Source: DASZQY01 sp963843565 (GTDB lineage: Bacteria; Pseudomonadota; Alphaproteobacteria; Rhizobiales; Kaistiaceae). From it: a stretch of DNA of 64,000 nucleotides. Positions 36,686 through 43,822 of the stretch are shown piece after piece. The notes under the pieces were generated by a model. The model did not search any database. It saw nothing but the letters and a program-made list of their open reading frames with translations, and was not told where the DNA came from. The translations under genes and the position numbers were made by a program. The DNA is taken from positions 1,550,001 to 1,614,000 of the forward strand of contig CAWJKY010000003.1 in assembly GCA_963843565.1 (NCBI GenBank), given 5' to 3'. Each line of letters opens with the position of its first letter. The stretch's first letter is position 1.

Positions 36686-37705
36686 ATGAAGCTCAAGGAG
36701 CTTGCCGGGCACCTCGGGCTCTCGCAAACGACTGTCAGCCGCGCGCTCAACGGCTACCCCGAAGTCAGCCGCGAGACGCGCGAGCGGGTCATGGAAGCTG
36801 CGCGCCGATTCGACTATCGGCCGAACGCCAGCGCCCGCCGTCTTGCCACCGGGCGGGCGGGGGCGGTCGGTGCGGTCCTGCAGACCGATCGCAGCCAGAT
36901 GTTCGATCCCCACTACGTCGAGTTCCTGGCCGGCGTCGGGGAGCGGCTCGCCGACGACGAAATCGACATCGTGCTGACCCCCAGCAAGGGGCGCGACGAG
37001 ATGGGCAGCTATCGGCGCATCGCCACCGGAAAGCGGGTCGATGCCCTCATACTTTCCTCGCCGGTCACCTCCGACGAGCGGGTCAGGCTGCTCACCGACC
37101 TCGGCATCCCCTTCATCATGCACGGGCGAACCAGCGGCCAGCCGGAACATCCCTGGCTCGACATCGACAACGAAGGCGCCTTTCAGCACGCCACCAAGTA
37201 TCTGCTCGACCTCGGCCACAAGCGCATCGCCTTCGTCAACGGCTTCAAGCGCTACACCTACGCCGAGGACCGCGACCGCGGTTTTCGTGCGGCCATGGCC
37301 GAGCGCGGCCTGCCGGTCGACGACGCCCTGATCGGCGAGGGCCACATGACCGACGAAGTCGGCTTCCGCTTCGCCGAGCGCTTCCTCGCGACGACGCCGC
37401 GCCCGACCGCGATCCTGACCTCTTCGATGATGATGGCGCTCGGTGCCTTTCGCGCCATCCGGGCCGCCGGCCTCGAGCTCGGGCGCGACGTTTCGATGAT
37501 CGCCCATGACGACGTGTTTCCCTTCCTCAACGCCGACCGCATGGTCCCGGCAATGTCGACGACGCGCTCTTCGATCCGGGCGGCGGGGACGCGAGCCGCG
37601 GAACTGGTGATCGAGATGCTGCGCGGACGCGAGCCCGGGACGGTCCATGAACTGTGGTCGGTCGATCTTGTGATCAGATCGTCGAGCGGCCCCGCCCCGA
37701 CTTGA
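36686..37705 (+). CDS. aglR: LacI family transcriptional regulator AglR
   Basis: Repressor of 339 residues. The ATG at 36686 begins directly with the LacI-type HTH, MKLKELAGHLGLSQTTVSRALNGYPEVSRETRERVMEAARRFDYRPNASARRLATGR, including the hinge helix. An ATG at 36656 would give ten extra residues but abuts the operator palindrome and has no ribosome site. The rest is a periplasmic-binding-protein-like sensor (DTNEG-like IDNEGAFQHATKYLLDLGHKRIAFVNG) ending VHELWSVDLVIRSSS. It is divergent from aglE and closely upstream of dgoK, with only 46 bp between. The agl sites AAAGCGCTTT are its likely targets; the inducer is probably an alpha-glucoside. Confidence 0.88.
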   Translation: MKLKELAGHLGLSQTTVSRALNGYPEVSRETRERVMEAARRFDYRPNASARRLATGRAGAVGAVLQTDRSQMFDPHYVEFLAGVGERLADDEIDIVLTPSKGRDEMGSYRRIATGKRVDALILSSPVTSDERVRLLTDLGIPFIMHGRTSGQPEHPWLDIDNEGAFQHATKYLLDLGHKRIAFVNGFKRYTYAEDRDRGFRAAMAERGLPVDDALIGEGHMTDEVGFRFAERFLATTPRPTAILTSSMMMALGAFRAIRAAGLELGRDVSMIAHDDVFPFLNADRMVPAMSTTRSSIRAAGTRAAELVIEMLRGREPGTVHELWSVDLVIRSSSGPAPT

Positions 37706-37751
37706 CGGGGCCGGCCCATCCGTCGAAATGGCGGGACCTGGGCGGCGCAAG

Positions 37752-38696
37752 ATGGCTTTCGACCCGAACACCGCAACACTCATCGCTGTCGATTGGGGCA
37801 CGTCGCGTTTGCGCACCCGGTTGCTCGACGATGCCGGGAGCGTTCTCGACACCGCCGAAAGCGACGAGGGAATCGGACGGCTCGAGGGCAATCACGAGGC
37901 CGTCTTCGAGCGGCTGACCGCGAAGTGGCCGAAGGTGCCGGCGATCATGGCCGGCATGGTCGGCAGCCGGCAGGGGTGGCGCGAGGCGCCATACGTCCCC
38001 TGCCCCGCCCGGACCGATCAACTGGGTGCGCGGACGATTCAGTTCACCGGAGCGGGCGGGCGACGGCTGGCGATCGTGCCGGGCCTGATGCTTGCCACCC
38101 CGGAGCGCGACTTCGACGTCATTCGCGGCGAGGAGACCCAGATCGCCGGGCTGATCGCCGGGGAGCCGATGTTCTCGGGGCTCGTCATTCTTCCGGGTAC
38201 CCATTCGAAGTGGGCGCGCATAGAAAACGGGACGATCGAGTCGTTTCAGACGTTCGTCTCGGGCGAGTTGTTCGAACTTCTGGCGAAGAAGTCCTTTCTT
38301 CGTCATTCGGTGGCCGAGGGGAGTGCAGACCTGGCCGGCACACGCGATTTCACACTTGGCGTCGAACGAACCGCCAAGGCCAACCTGCCGTTTCTGTCCG
38401 CGCTTTTTTCGGTTCGCGCGCGCGACCTGCTGGGCGCGGTCGACCGCCGTGACAACCTTGCCTATCTCTCCGGTCTTGTGGTTGGCGGGGAAATCGCGGC
38501 GGCGCGCACTACAACTCCGATCGCCTCCGACACCGCGATCCGGCTTGTGGCGAGTGGGCCGCTCGGCCGGATATACCGATCGGCGTTCGCCGTCCTCGGC
38601 GTGCCGACGACGGAATGCGACGGCGACACCCTGGTTCTCGACGGGTTGCGGCACCTGGCTCGCGAGATCGGGTTTCTGCCACCGGTGAGGCCATGA
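37752..38696 (+). CDS. dgoK: 2-dehydro-3-deoxygalactonokinase
   Basis: Phosphorylates 2-keto-3-deoxygalactonate in the De Ley-Doudoroff galactose route. 314 residues from the ATG at 37752; an in-frame ATG at 37728 would add eight residues without support. DgoK family patterns: ATLIAVDWGTSRLRTRLLDDAG near the N-terminus (ATPase-type phosphate loop), PAIMAGMVGSRQGWREAPYVPCPA, DVIRGEETQIAGLI and LVILPGTHSKWARIENGTIESFQTFVSGELFELL, the latter carrying the expected catalytic and nucleotide-binding segments. Its stop overlaps the start of the aldolase gene by 4 bases (ATGA), so the two are co-translated. Confidence 0.9.
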   Translation: MAFDPNTATLIAVDWGTSRLRTRLLDDAGSVLDTAESDEGIGRLEGNHEAVFERLTAKWPKVPAIMAGMVGSRQGWREAPYVPCPARTDQLGARTIQFTGAGGRRLAIVPGLMLATPERDFDVIRGEETQIAGLIAGEPMFSGLVILPGTHSKWARIENGTIESFQTFVSGELFELLAKKSFLRHSVAEGSADLAGTRDFTLGVERTAKANLPFLSALFSVRARDLLGAVDRRDNLAYLSGLVVGGEIAAARTTTPIASDTAIRLVASGPLGRIYRSAFAVLGVPTTECDGDTLVLDGLRHLAREIGFLPPVRP

Positions 38697-39328
38697 ACGA
38701 CAGCACGCTCTTTGCCGGCCATCGGCCGGTGATCGCCATTCTCAGGGGCATTCGGCCGGTCGAGGCGGTGCCGGTGATGGAGGCGCTGATCACGGCGGGC
38801 ATCGGGATGATCGAGGTGCCGATGAACTCGCCGGACGCGCTGGTCAGTATCAAGGAGATGGCGCGGGCCGCGAACGGACGGGCCAAGATCGGCGCCGGCA
38901 CGGTGCTTACCGTTGCCCAGGTGGAGCGGGTCAAGGCCGCCGGCGGCCAACTGATCGTGTCTCCCAACATCGACGCCGCGGTGGTCCAGGCGACCAAGGC
39001 GGCCGGCCTTGACTCCTACCCGGGCGTGTTCACCGCGACCGAAGCGCTTGCCGCGATCGCGGCGGGCGCCGACGGGCTGAAGTTCTTTCCGGCCGATCGT
39101 CTGGGGCCGGGCGGCATCAAGGCGATCGCCGCGATCCTGCCCAAGGGGCTGCCGCTGCTGGCCGTCGGGGGGGTCGATGAATCCAACATCGGCGACTATT
39201 ACAAGGTCGGCGTCAGCGGCTTCGGGATCGGGACGAGCATCTACAAGCCGGGCCGCAGCGCAGCCGAGGCGGGCCAGCGGGCGCGGGCGATCGTTTCGGT
39301 CTACGACACCAACGCCGTGGGAACCTAA
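38693..39328 (+). CDS. dgoA: 2-dehydro-3-deoxy-6-phosphogalactonate aldolase (KDPG/KDPGal family)
   Basis: Class I aldolase, 211 residues, cleaving a 2-keto-3-deoxy-6-phospho-sugar acid to pyruvate and glyceraldehyde 3-phosphate. The Schiff-base lysine is K130 in GLKFFPADRLGPGGIKAI and the catalytic glutamate is E41 in MIEVPMNSPDAL; the phosphate-binding ending VGGVDESNIGDYYKVGVSGFGIGTSIYKPG matches DgoA closely. Linkage with dgoK indicates KDPGal, but KDPG from the zwf-edd route could be used too. It overlaps dgoK by 4 bases, and its stop is 11 bp before the Ivy-like gene. Confidence 0.9.
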   Translation: MNDSTLFAGHRPVIAILRGIRPVEAVPVMEALITAGIGMIEVPMNSPDALVSIKEMARAANGRAKIGAGTVLTVAQVERVKAAGGQLIVSPNIDAAVVQATKAAGLDSYPGVFTATEALAAIAAGADGLKFFPADRLGPGGIKAIAAILPKGLPLLAVGGVDESNIGDYYKVGVSGFGIGTSIYKPGRSAAEAGQRARAIVSVYDTNAVGT

Positions 39329-39339
39329 AGGAGAGTGCG

Positions 39340-39762
39340 ATGCGCGGAAGATCCCGGATGAGGCGATGGGCGCTAGCGTTCGCCCTGGCGGCCGCGGCGA
39401 CGCCCGCAATGGCGGGGCCGTACCTGTTCGAGCTTCTCGAAATCAAGGCCTACCGGACCGGCTGGGACGCAATGTTCAAGGGCGAGAAGAATCTCCCGGC
39501 GTGGGTCATCGACTTCAACAAGACGCTGAACGGCGTCTCGGTGCCGAGCGCCGACGTGGATGTCGGCGGACAGCCATACGTCTACACGACGGTGTGCAAG
39601 CCGCACGACTGCGGCGGCAACATGATCCACGTGATGTTCAACCAGTACGAAGCCGATACTGCCTTCGCGCTGCTCGACGACGGCAGCGGGCGCGCCCGCT
39701 TCTTCGGCCATCCGGACAAGGCGATGCAGGCCGCCCTGAAGAGTCAGGCCGGGGTCAGATGA
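39340..39762 (+). CDS. ivy: Ivy family inhibitor of vertebrate (C-type) lysozyme
   Basis: 140-residue exported protein. The signal peptide covers about 1-25 (RRWALAFALAAAATPAMA). The mature part carries the diagnostic loop CKPHDC at residues 86-91, the same sequence known from E. coli Ivy, in which the loop histidine enters the lysozyme active site; the two cysteines close it by a disulfide. The flanking PAWVIDFNKTLNGVSVPSADVDVGGQPYVYTTVCKPHDCGGNMIHVMF also fits. AAGGAGAG lies 6 bases before the ATG. It is 11 bp downstream of dgoA, so it may be expressed from the same transcript although functionally unrelated. Protection against lysozyme or moderation of the cell's own transglycosylases is the known family role. 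Confidence 0.9.
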   Translation: MRGRSRMRRWALAFALAAAATPAMAGPYLFELLEIKAYRTGWDAMFKGEKNLPAWVIDFNKTLNGVSVPSADVDVGGQPYVYTTVCKPHDCGGNMIHVMFNQYEADTAFALLDDGSGRARFFGHPDKAMQAALKSQAGVR

Positions 39763-39829
39763 CGAGGCGCGCGGGGCCGGTCAGGCCGGCGTCTGCCGGC
39801 CGGGTCCGCGTCGACGCAAAGCAGGACTG

Positions 39830-39942
39830 CTAGACCGTCAGGTGCTGGCGGACTTCGTCGCCCTCGAGATCGGCGGCGGTGCCGGCGAGCACGATCTTGC
39901 CGCGATCCATGATCGCGAAGGTGTCGGCAAGCTGCTTGACGA
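39830..39942 (-). pseudogene. Duplicated 3'-end fragment of urtE
   Basis: These 113 bases repeat the last 113 bases of urtE (41060-41172) with only four mismatches, starting exactly at the TAG stop codon. The decoded end reads VKQLADTFAIMDRGKIVLAGTAADLEGDEVRQHLTV; two of the mismatches change amino acids compared with the intact gene (E to K and D to E). There is no start codon or ATPase core, so this cannot be a working gene. The two copies bracket a cytochrome b561 and a MarR gene, in direct orientation, with 1117 bp between them. This is the trace of an insertion or segmental duplication at urtE. Confidence 0.85.
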
Positions 39943-39981
39943 CCGGCCCTTCTGTCTTCGGCGGCCTCGGCGCATTCGCAC

Positions 39982-40530
39982 TCAGGCGCGCGTCGCCCGG
40001 CCAATCCCCATGCGGGCAAGCAGGCCATCCCGCTGATAGAGGTGATGATAAAACGCGGCGGCGATGTGAAGGCAGGCGAGCGCCGCCAGCGCCCCCGCAA
40101 AGATGAAGTGCGCCGCCATCGGCGGTAGCTGCCAGAAATCCGGCAGCGGCCCGGGCGAACCGAAGAACAGAATGCCCGCCGCGCCCGAAAGGGCGATCAT
40201 CGCGATCCCGCTCGATCCGAGGAGCAGGATGGCCGCGTAAAGCAGAACGCGCACGGCGCGGTCGAGGGCAATCTGCCAACCGGGCATCCGGGAAGGCAGC
40301 GGCGGCCGCCGGTCAGCCAGCCACCACCAGCCGATCCGAAACAGCGTCAGCAGGAACACCGTGAGGCCCACGGGAACGTGCCAGCGTAACAGCGCCGCCT
40401 TCAGCCCGGGATCCGCCGCATTGGCGGCGGAAAAGCCGAGAGCGAGCAGCGCGAGGATGGCAGCCGCCGTCAGCCAGTGAATGGCGATCGCCACGCTGCC
40501 GTACCGATCGCCGGTGCTCATCTGCGCCAT
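39982..40530 (-). CDS. Cytochrome b561 family protein
   Basis: 182-residue membrane protein with four helices, residues about 14-36, 49-70, 92-114 and 139-160. Four histidines fit the two-heme pattern of bacterial cytochrome b561: H18 (IHWL), H51 (RWHVPVG), H141 (AAHFIFAG) and H155 (CLHIAAAF). Members transfer electrons from ubiquinol and, in the CybB/SOO type, can oxidise superoxide to oxygen. The ATG at 40528-40530 is preceded by GGAG; an in-frame upstream start at 40578 adds 16 residues without similarity. It is divergent from a MarR-family gene with 71 bp between starts, which suggests the two form a redox- or xenobiotic-responsive pair. Confidence 0.87.
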   Translation of the reverse strand: MAQMSTGDRYGSVAIAIHWLTAAAILALLALGFSAANAADPGLKAALLRWHVPVGLTVFLLTLFRIGWWWLADRRPPLPSRMPGWQIALDRAVRVLLYAAILLLGSSGIAMIALSGAAGILFFGSPGPLPDFWQLPPMAAHFIFAGALAALACLHIAAAFYHHLYQRDGLLARMGIGRATRA

Positions 40531-40601
40531 CACACAACTCCGCTTGGCCAACCCCGATCGAAGGCGTATACATAGCATACGATATATCTATATAGCAAGC
40601 G
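40531..40601. promoter_or_regulatory. AT-rich divergent promoter and probable MarR operator
   Basis: The 71-bp gap between the b561 and MarR genes is the most AT-rich spot nearby. Around 40565-40600 it contains CGTAT/ATACG (40565-40569, 40577-40581) and the overlapping palindromes GATATATC (40581-40588) and CTATATAG (40588-40595). Such dyads fit a MarR-family dimer and would cover both start regions. Confidence 0.6.
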
Positions 40602-41063
40602 ATGCAAATGACCGAAGACGACCTTTCCATGGGGTATCTGATGCATTGGGGCGCGCGGCTGCTGCGCCGGCTGGCCGATCGCCGCCTGAAGGCACTCGGC
40701 CTGTCTTCGGGGCAACTGCCAGTGATCAACGCGCTGGTCAGCGGCGGCGCGCTGTCGCAGAAGGCGCTAGCGGCGGCGGCAGCCATCGAGCAGCCGACCA
40801 TGGCGGCCACCCTCACCCGCATGGAGCGTGACGGCATGGTGGCGCGGGCGGCCGATCCGAACGATGCCCGCAGTTCGCTCTTCTCGCTGACGCCGGCGGC
40901 GCGACGCAAAATCCCCGCGATGCGCCGGATCATCGCGCAGGTGAACCGGGAGGCGCTGGCGGGCCTGCCCGACAACCAGCGTCAGCCGTTCCGCCGCCAC
41001 TTGCTGGCGGCGATCCGGGGAATGGAGGACCAGCTCCGCGCGGGGGAGAAGGAGACGCCCTAG
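40602..41063 (+). CDS. MarR family transcriptional regulator
   Basis: 153-residue winged-helix regulator. The pattern LKALGLSSGQLPVINALVSGGALSQKALAAAAAIEQPTMAATLTRMERDGMVARAADPNDARSSLFSLTPAARR is the complete MarR HTH and wing, including the D-x-R motif in the wing (DPNDARSS). ATG codons at 40602 and 40608 are both possible starts; no strong ribosome site is visible. It is divergent from cytochrome b561, and its TAG stop overlaps the urtE stop from the other strand (41060-41063, CTAG). The regulator probably controls its own gene and the cytochrome through the AT-rich dyads between them. Confidence 0.88.
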   Translation: MQMTEDDLSMGYLMHWGARLLRRLADRRLKALGLSSGQLPVINALVSGGALSQKALAAAAAIEQPTMAATLTRMERDGMVARAADPNDARSSLFSLTPAARRKIPAMRRIIAQVNREALAGLPDNQRQPFRRHLLAAIRGMEDQLRAGEKETP

Positions 41064-41755
41064 ACCGTCAGGTGCTGGCGGACGTCGTCGCCCTCGAGGT
41101 CGGCGGCGGTGCCGGCGAGCACGATCTCGCCGCGATCCATGATCGCGAAGGTGTCGGCGAGCTGCTTGACGAAATCGAAGTACTGCTCGACCAGCAGGAT
41201 CGCCATGTCGCCCTTGGTGCGCAGCCACTCGATGGCGCGGCCGATATCCTTGATGATCGACGGCTGGATGCCTTCGGTGGGCTCGTCGAGCACCAGGAGC
41301 TTGGGCCGGGTGACCAGGGCGCGGGCGATGGCCAACTGCTGCTGCTGGCCGCCGGAGAGGTCGCCGCCGCGCCGGCGCAGCATGTCGCGGAGCACCGGGA
41401 AGAGATCGAACACATCGGAAGGGATCGAACGCTCGCCGCGCGGCAGCGGCGCGTAGCCGGTCTCGAGGTTTTCCTTGACGGTGAGCAACGGGAAGATGTC
41501 GCGGCCTTGCGGCACGTAGCCGATGCCGAGGCGGGCGCGGTCGTGGGGCGCCATGCGGCCGAGCGGGGTGCCGTTGAAGGCGATGGTGCCGCCGGCGATC
41601 GGCTGTTCGCCGACCACCGCACGCAGGAACGAGGTCTTGCCGACGCCGTTGCGGCCCATGAGGGCGGTCACCTTGCCGACCTCGGCGGAGATCGAGACGC
41701 GACGCAGCGCCTGAGCGGCGCCGTAATAGAGGTCGACGTTTTCGGCGACGAGCAT
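41060..41755 (-). CDS. urtE: Urea ABC transporter ATPase UrtE
   Basis: ATPase of the urea importer, 231 residues, LivF type. Walker A LMGRNGVGKTSFLRAVVGEQ, Q-loop GIGYVPQGRDIFPLLTVKENLETGY, signature LSGGQQQQLAIARALVTRPKLLVLDEPTEGIQPSII and switch His replaced by the usual Glu region of LivF/UrtE (ILLVEQYFDFVKQLADTF). The C-terminal EGDDVRQHLTV ends the protein. The first 113 bases of its 3' end are copied at 39830-39942. Its start lies 110 bp after the urtD stop, a gap with a hairpin repeat. It is the last gene of urtABCDE. Confidence 0.93.
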   Translation of the reverse strand: MLVAENVDLYYGAAQALRRVSISAEVGKVTALMGRNGVGKTSFLRAVVGEQPIAGGTIAFNGTPLGRMAPHDRARLGIGYVPQGRDIFPLLTVKENLETGYAPLPRGERSIPSDVFDLFPVLRDMLRRRGGDLSGGQQQQLAIARALVTRPKLLVLDEPTEGIQPSIIKDIGRAIEWLRTKGDMAILLVEQYFDFVKQLADTFAIMDRGEIVLAGTAADLEGDDVRQHLTV

Positions 41756-41815
41756 GGTGCCCTCAACCCCCTCCCGTCATGCAGTGCCCGGCTCGGAGCC
41801 GGAGGCGACTCCTGG

Positions 41816-41835
41816 ATCCCCGCCTTCGCGGGGAT
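41816..41835. repeat. Dispersed hairpin repeat in the urtD-urtE gap
   Basis: ATCCCCGC (41816-41823) and GCGGGGAT (41828-41835) with a 4-base loop, preceded by TGG. It is the same repeat family as at 27823-27842 in the cys cluster. It may be a genome-wide palindromic element with effects on mRNA stability. Confidence 0.65.
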
Positions 41836-41865
41836 GACACGAACATTACATTCGCCACGGCCGTG

Positions 41866-42618
41866 TCACCTCCCGAGATAGACTTCGACGACGCGGGGAT
41901 CGGCGGAGACGGCGTCGATGGTCCCTTCCGACAGCACGCTGCCCTCGTGAAGCACGGTGACCTTGACGCCCAGCGCGCGCACGAAGGTCATGTCGTGCTC
42001 GACGACGACGACGGATTTCTCCGTGGCGATCTGCTTGAGCAGGTCGGCGGTCGCCTCGGTCTCGGCGTCGGTCATGCCGGCGGCCGGCTCGTCGACCAGC
42101 AGCAGCTTCGGCTCCTGCGCGAGCAGCATGCCGATTTCCAGCCATTGCTTCTGGCCGTGGCTGAGGTTGGCGGCCGCCACATCGCGACGATCGCCAAGAC
42201 GGATGATGCCGAGGAGCTCCTCGATGCGCGCCGCGCCCGCCGCCCCGAGGCTCGAAAACAGCGAGCGCCCGGCCGAGCGACCGCCGGCGAGCGCCAGCTC
42301 CAGATTGTCCCAGACGGTGTGGCTCTCGAAGACGGTCGGCTTCTGGAACTTGCGGCCAATGCCGAGCTCGGCGATCGCCGCCTCGTCCATGCGCGAGAGA
42401 TCCACGGTGCCGTCGAAATAGACATCGCCTGAATCGGGACGGGTCTTGCCGGTGACGACGTCCATCATGGTGGTCTTGCCGGCCCCGTTCGGGCCGATGA
42501 TCGCCCGCATCTCGCCCTTCTCGATGATCAGCGAGAGCTCGTTCAGCGCCTTGAAGCCATCGAAGGAGACGGTGACGCCGTCGAGATAGAGGAGCGTGTT
42601 GATCGCCTTCTCGGTCAT
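41866..42618 (-). CDS. urtD: Urea ABC transporter ATPase UrtD
   Basis: Second ATPase of the urea importer, 250 residues, LivG type. Walker A IGPNGAGKTTMMDVVTGKTRPDSGDVYFDG; the region after it contains the family-specific PTVFESHTVWDNLELALAGGRS. Signature NLSHGQKQWLEIGMLLAQEPKLLLVDEPAAGMTDAE shows the LSHGQ form seen in UrtD/LivG instead of LSGGQ. The switch histidine lies in VVVEHDMTFVRALG. Start ATG at 42616-42618, 4 bp after the urtC stop. It pairs with UrtE on the UrtB/UrtC pore. Confidence 0.93.
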   Translation of the reverse strand: MTEKAINTLLYLDGVTVSFDGFKALNELSLIIEKGEMRAIIGPNGAGKTTMMDVVTGKTRPDSGDVYFDGTVDLSRMDEAAIAELGIGRKFQKPTVFESHTVWDNLELALAGGRSAGRSLFSSLGAAGAARIEELLGIIRLGDRRDVAAANLSHGQKQWLEIGMLLAQEPKLLLVDEPAAGMTDAETEATADLLKQIATEKSVVVVEHDMTFVRALGVKVTVLHEGSVLSEGTIDAVSADPRVVEVYLGR

Positions 42619-42622
42619 GGCG

Positions 42623-43822
42623 TCACTCCGCCGCCGAGCCGGCGCGCGCCGGGCCGACGTCCTCGCGCTGATCGACGGTCAGGCCAGGCGAATTGGGCGC
42701 TGGCGCCTCGGCCGCCAGCGGCTTGGCGTGGCGCCCGCGGGCGAGGCCCGCAAGCGTGCCGACAATGCCCTTGGGCAGGAGCAGCGTCACGGCGATGAAC
42801 AGACCGCCGAGCGCAAACAGCCAGTACTGGGCAAGGACGCCGGTAGTGAAATAGCTCTTGGCGAAGTTGACGAGGATCGCGCCGACGATCGGCCCGACGA
42901 GGGTGCCGCGACCGCCGACGGCAACCCAGATGACCACCTCGATGGAGTTGGCGGGCGCAAACTCGCTCGGATTGATGATGCCGACCTGCGGCACGTAAAG
43001 GGCGCCGGCGACCGCGGCCATGCAGGCGGACAGCACGAAGACGACGAGCTTGTAGTTCTCGACGCGGTAGCCGAGGAAGCGGGTGCGGCTTTCGGCATCG
43101 CGGATGGCGACCAGTACCTTGCCGAACTTGGAGGCGATGACGGCGCGGGAAACCAGGAAGCCGATGGCGAGCGCCAGCGCCGAGGCGAAGAACAGCCAGC
43201 CACGGGTCGAATCGGACTGGATGTTGAAGCCGAGGATGTCCTTGAAGTCGGTGAGGCCGTTGTTGCCGCCAAAGCCCATGTCGTTGCGGAAGAAGGCGAG
43301 CAGCAACGCGTAGGTCATCGCCTGGGTGATGATCGAGAGATACACGCCGGTGACGCGGCTGCGGAAGGCGAACCAGCCGAACACCAGCGCCAGAAGGCCG
43401 GGCACCAGCAGCACGATGATGGCGGCGAACCAGAAGTGGTCGAAGCCGTACCAGTACCAGGGCAGCTGCTTCCAGTTCAGGAAGACCATGAAGTCGGGCA
43501 GGACCGGGTCGGCGTAGACGCCGCGCGTTCCGATCTGGCGCATGAGGTACATGCCGAGCGCGTAACCGCCCAGCGCGAAGAAGGCGCCGTGGCCGAGGCT
43601 GAGGATGCCGGCGTAGCCCCAGATGAGGCCGACGGCGAGCGCCAGCAGTGCGTAGGTCAGGTACTTGCCGATCAGCGGCACCAGGTAGCTCGGCACATGA
43701 AAGGCGCTGCCCACGGGCGTGTAGAGGTTGAGCAGCGGCACGACGATGCCGATGCCCACGATGACAATCAGCGCGATGACCGTGGAGCGCTCGATACCGC
43801 GCAGGAAGAAGCGGCCGATCAT
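42623..43822 (-). CDS. urtC: Urea ABC transporter permease UrtC
   Basis: Membrane permease of 399 residues, LivM family, with about ten helices. Family segments: LGLIWGYAGILSLGHGAFFALGGYALGMYLM (LivM/UrtC signature around the start of the transport core), FGGNNGLTDFKDILGFN and AIRDAESRTRFLGYRVENYKLVVFVLSACMAAVAGALY, which contains the EAA-like coupling loop. The C-terminal tail is cytoplasmic and proline/alanine-rich. Start and the stop of urtB overlap by 4 bases (43819-43822). Confidence 0.92.
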   Translation of the reverse strand: MIGRFFLRGIERSTVIALIVIVGIGIVVPLLNLYTPVGSAFHVPSYLVPLIGKYLTYALLALAVGLIWGYAGILSLGHGAFFALGGYALGMYLMRQIGTRGVYADPVLPDFMVFLNWKQLPWYWYGFDHFWFAAIIVLLVPGLLALVFGWFAFRSRVTGVYLSIITQAMTYALLLAFFRNDMGFGGNNGLTDFKDILGFNIQSDSTRGWLFFASALALAIGFLVSRAVIASKFGKVLVAIRDAESRTRFLGYRVENYKLVVFVLSACMAAVAGALYVPQVGIINPSEFAPANSIEVVIWVAVGGRGTLVGPIVGAILVNFAKSYFTTGVLAQYWLFALGGLFIAVTLLLPKGIVGTLAGLARGRHAKPLAAEAPAPNSPGLTVDQREDVGPARAGSAAE

